6,689 nucleotides of DNA, from the NCBI GenBank assembly GCA_947458525.1, contig CANHAG010000077.1, positions 1-6,689 of the forward strand. The letters run 5' to 3'. Of the stretch, positions 5,917 through 6,689 are shown one piece after another. The stretch comes from Rhodospirillaceae bacterium. GTDB taxonomy: Bacteria > Pseudomonadota > Alphaproteobacteria > Rickettsiales > UBA3002. The position numbers and the translations under genes were made by a program. Under the pieces are notes generated by a model. The model was not told the DNA's origin. It was given only the letters and a program-made list of their open reading frames with translations, and made no database searches. The number at the start of each line of letters is the position of its first letter. The first letter of the stretch is position 1.

Positions 5917-6689
5917 ATGCAGGGAATCTCACTACGCACTAGGCTGTTTCGACAGATAAAATATTTTGCCAGAATAGAGTCAGGTGCCATTATGATTCTG
6001 GCAGCAATCGCTCTGCCCGCATTACTTGTGGCAGCGGGTCTTGCCTTCGAGGTCTCCAACTATACCGTAGCAAAGTCTCGCTTCAATAACGCGCTTGACC
6101 AGGCGCTTCTGGCGACCGCGGCGGCGCGTCCTGATAATCCCACTGCTTTTGCACGCGAATATATGACGACAAACCTTCTCTCCGGTGAGGGCGAATATAT
6201 CACGCTAGATGCCTTCACCATCACCAGCACCAGCGATGGCATTCGCTGGATTGGTGAAGCACAGGGGACGGTCAAACCCCATCTGGCCAGACTGATCGGC
6301 AGGGACGGACTGACCCTGCGCCACAGCGCCAAAGTAGAATGGAGTGACAGTACGACCAGTGAAATTGTCGCTATGGTAGATGTTTCAGGCACGATGTGCG
6401 CCAATTTTCAGCGTACCAGAGAAGTTGATGGAGCCGTCGCGATCGATTTCATACCGGATAGAAACTGCACCAAGCTCGATATGATGAAAGAAGCGCTGAC
6501 CCAGATCCTGACTATCGGGGTAGGATACACCGAGGGCGGTAATGGTCTGGCCGTTGAGCCTTCTTATAAGGTCGGTATTGTGCCCTTCAGCTTCAAAGTG
6601 CGCCTGCCCAATCCCGCAGCGGTTCCCTCATTTCTGCTTCAGGGAGAAATCGATGCTGGCTATGGCGGCACTTATTTCACTGATCTGAG
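5917..6689 (+). CDS. tadG: TadG-like protein with vWA domain, block 2 (N-terminal 257 aa; 3' end outside window)
   Basis: The frame is open from ATG 5917 to the window edge. The start is supported by AGAGG at 5904-5908, eight bases upstream, and a 15-base gap after the Hint gene. An N-terminal TadE/G-like membrane segment (SGAIMILAAIALPALLVAAG, about residues 22-41) has no +5 Glu. The vWA domain begins near residue 148 with MIDAS residues Asp155, Ser157 and Thr159 in VDVSGTMC; the remaining MIDAS residues lie beyond the edge. It aligns with the protein at 2260-3648: Cys161 after the MIDAS motif, Cys184 in NCTKLDMMKEAL (against KCVKLQKMKTAM), and YKVGIVPFSFK (against FNVGIVPYNHK). The role is expected to be as for its paralogue, an envelope-anchored Tad component with a metal-dependent binding domain. 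The identification is secure; length and C-terminus are unknown. Confidence 0.86.
   Translation, partial: MQGISLRTRLFRQIKYFARIESGAIMILAAIALPALLVAAGLAFEVSNYTVAKSRFNNALDQALLATAAARPDNPTAFAREYMTTNLLSGEGEYITLDAFTITSTSDGIRWIGEAQGTVKPHLARLIGRDGLTLRHSAKVEWSDSTTSEIVAMVDVSGTMCANFQRTREVDGAVAIDFIPDRNCTKLDMMKEALTQILTIGVGYTEGGNGLAVEPSYKVGIVPFSFKVRLPNPAAVPSFLLQGEIDAGYGGTYFTDL

Noticed and set aside
1..6689. CRISPR array, tRNA, rRNA, insertion sequence or attachment site
   Set aside because: I saw no spaced direct repeats, cloverleaf, rRNA segments, transposase motifs or flanking short repeats; the window is almost fully taken up by the eight genes.

Overview
This window holds two tandem copies of a four-gene block related to the tad (tight adherence, Flp-type pilus) minor-component genes, all on the + strand. 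The gene order in each block is a short TadE-like pseudopilin, a longer TadE/TadF-like pseudopilin, an exported cysteine-rich protein ending in a Hint (Hedgehog/intein-type autoprocessing) domain, and a TadG-like protein with a von Willebrand factor A (vWA) domain. Block 1 covers 1-3648 and its first gene is cut by the window edge. Block 2 covers 3754-6689 and its last gene is cut by the other edge.

The organism is a Gram-negative bacterium. A mid-GC alphaproteobacterium is my best guess, because TadE/TadG operons and Hint-domain proteins are both common there, but nothing in the window fixes the taxon. Mid-range GC and Shine-Dalgarno sites ahead of most genes fit a free-living or facultatively host-associated bacterium.

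Block 1: TadE-like C-terminus (2-205), TadF-like (192-797), Hint protein 1 (819-2207), TadG-like vWA protein 1 (2260-3648). A 105-base AT-rich gap with a terminator-like inverted repeat follows. Block 2: TadE-like (3754-4248), TadF-like (4235-4852), a 92-base AT-rich gap, Hint protein 2 (4945-5901), TadG-like vWA protein 2 (5917 to the window end). All four gene pairs are clearly homologous by eye but well diverged, so the duplication is old and both copies have been kept intact. Both TadE/TadF junctions even keep the same 14-base overlap.

In established Tad systems, TadE and TadF are pseudopilins trimmed by a prepilin peptidase, and TadG is an envelope-anchored component. The novel element is the Hint protein between pseudopilins and vWA protein in both blocks. 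Each Hint domain keeps the N-terminal Cys and the Thr-x-x-His of the active site but lacks the terminal His-Asn needed for C-terminal cleavage. This is the layout expected for a Hedgehog-like reaction, in which a thioester at the Cys is attacked by an outside nucleophile. My inference is that each block makes a secreted Cys-rich domain that is released from, or joined to, something at the pilus or cell surface. That function is not shown by the sequence.
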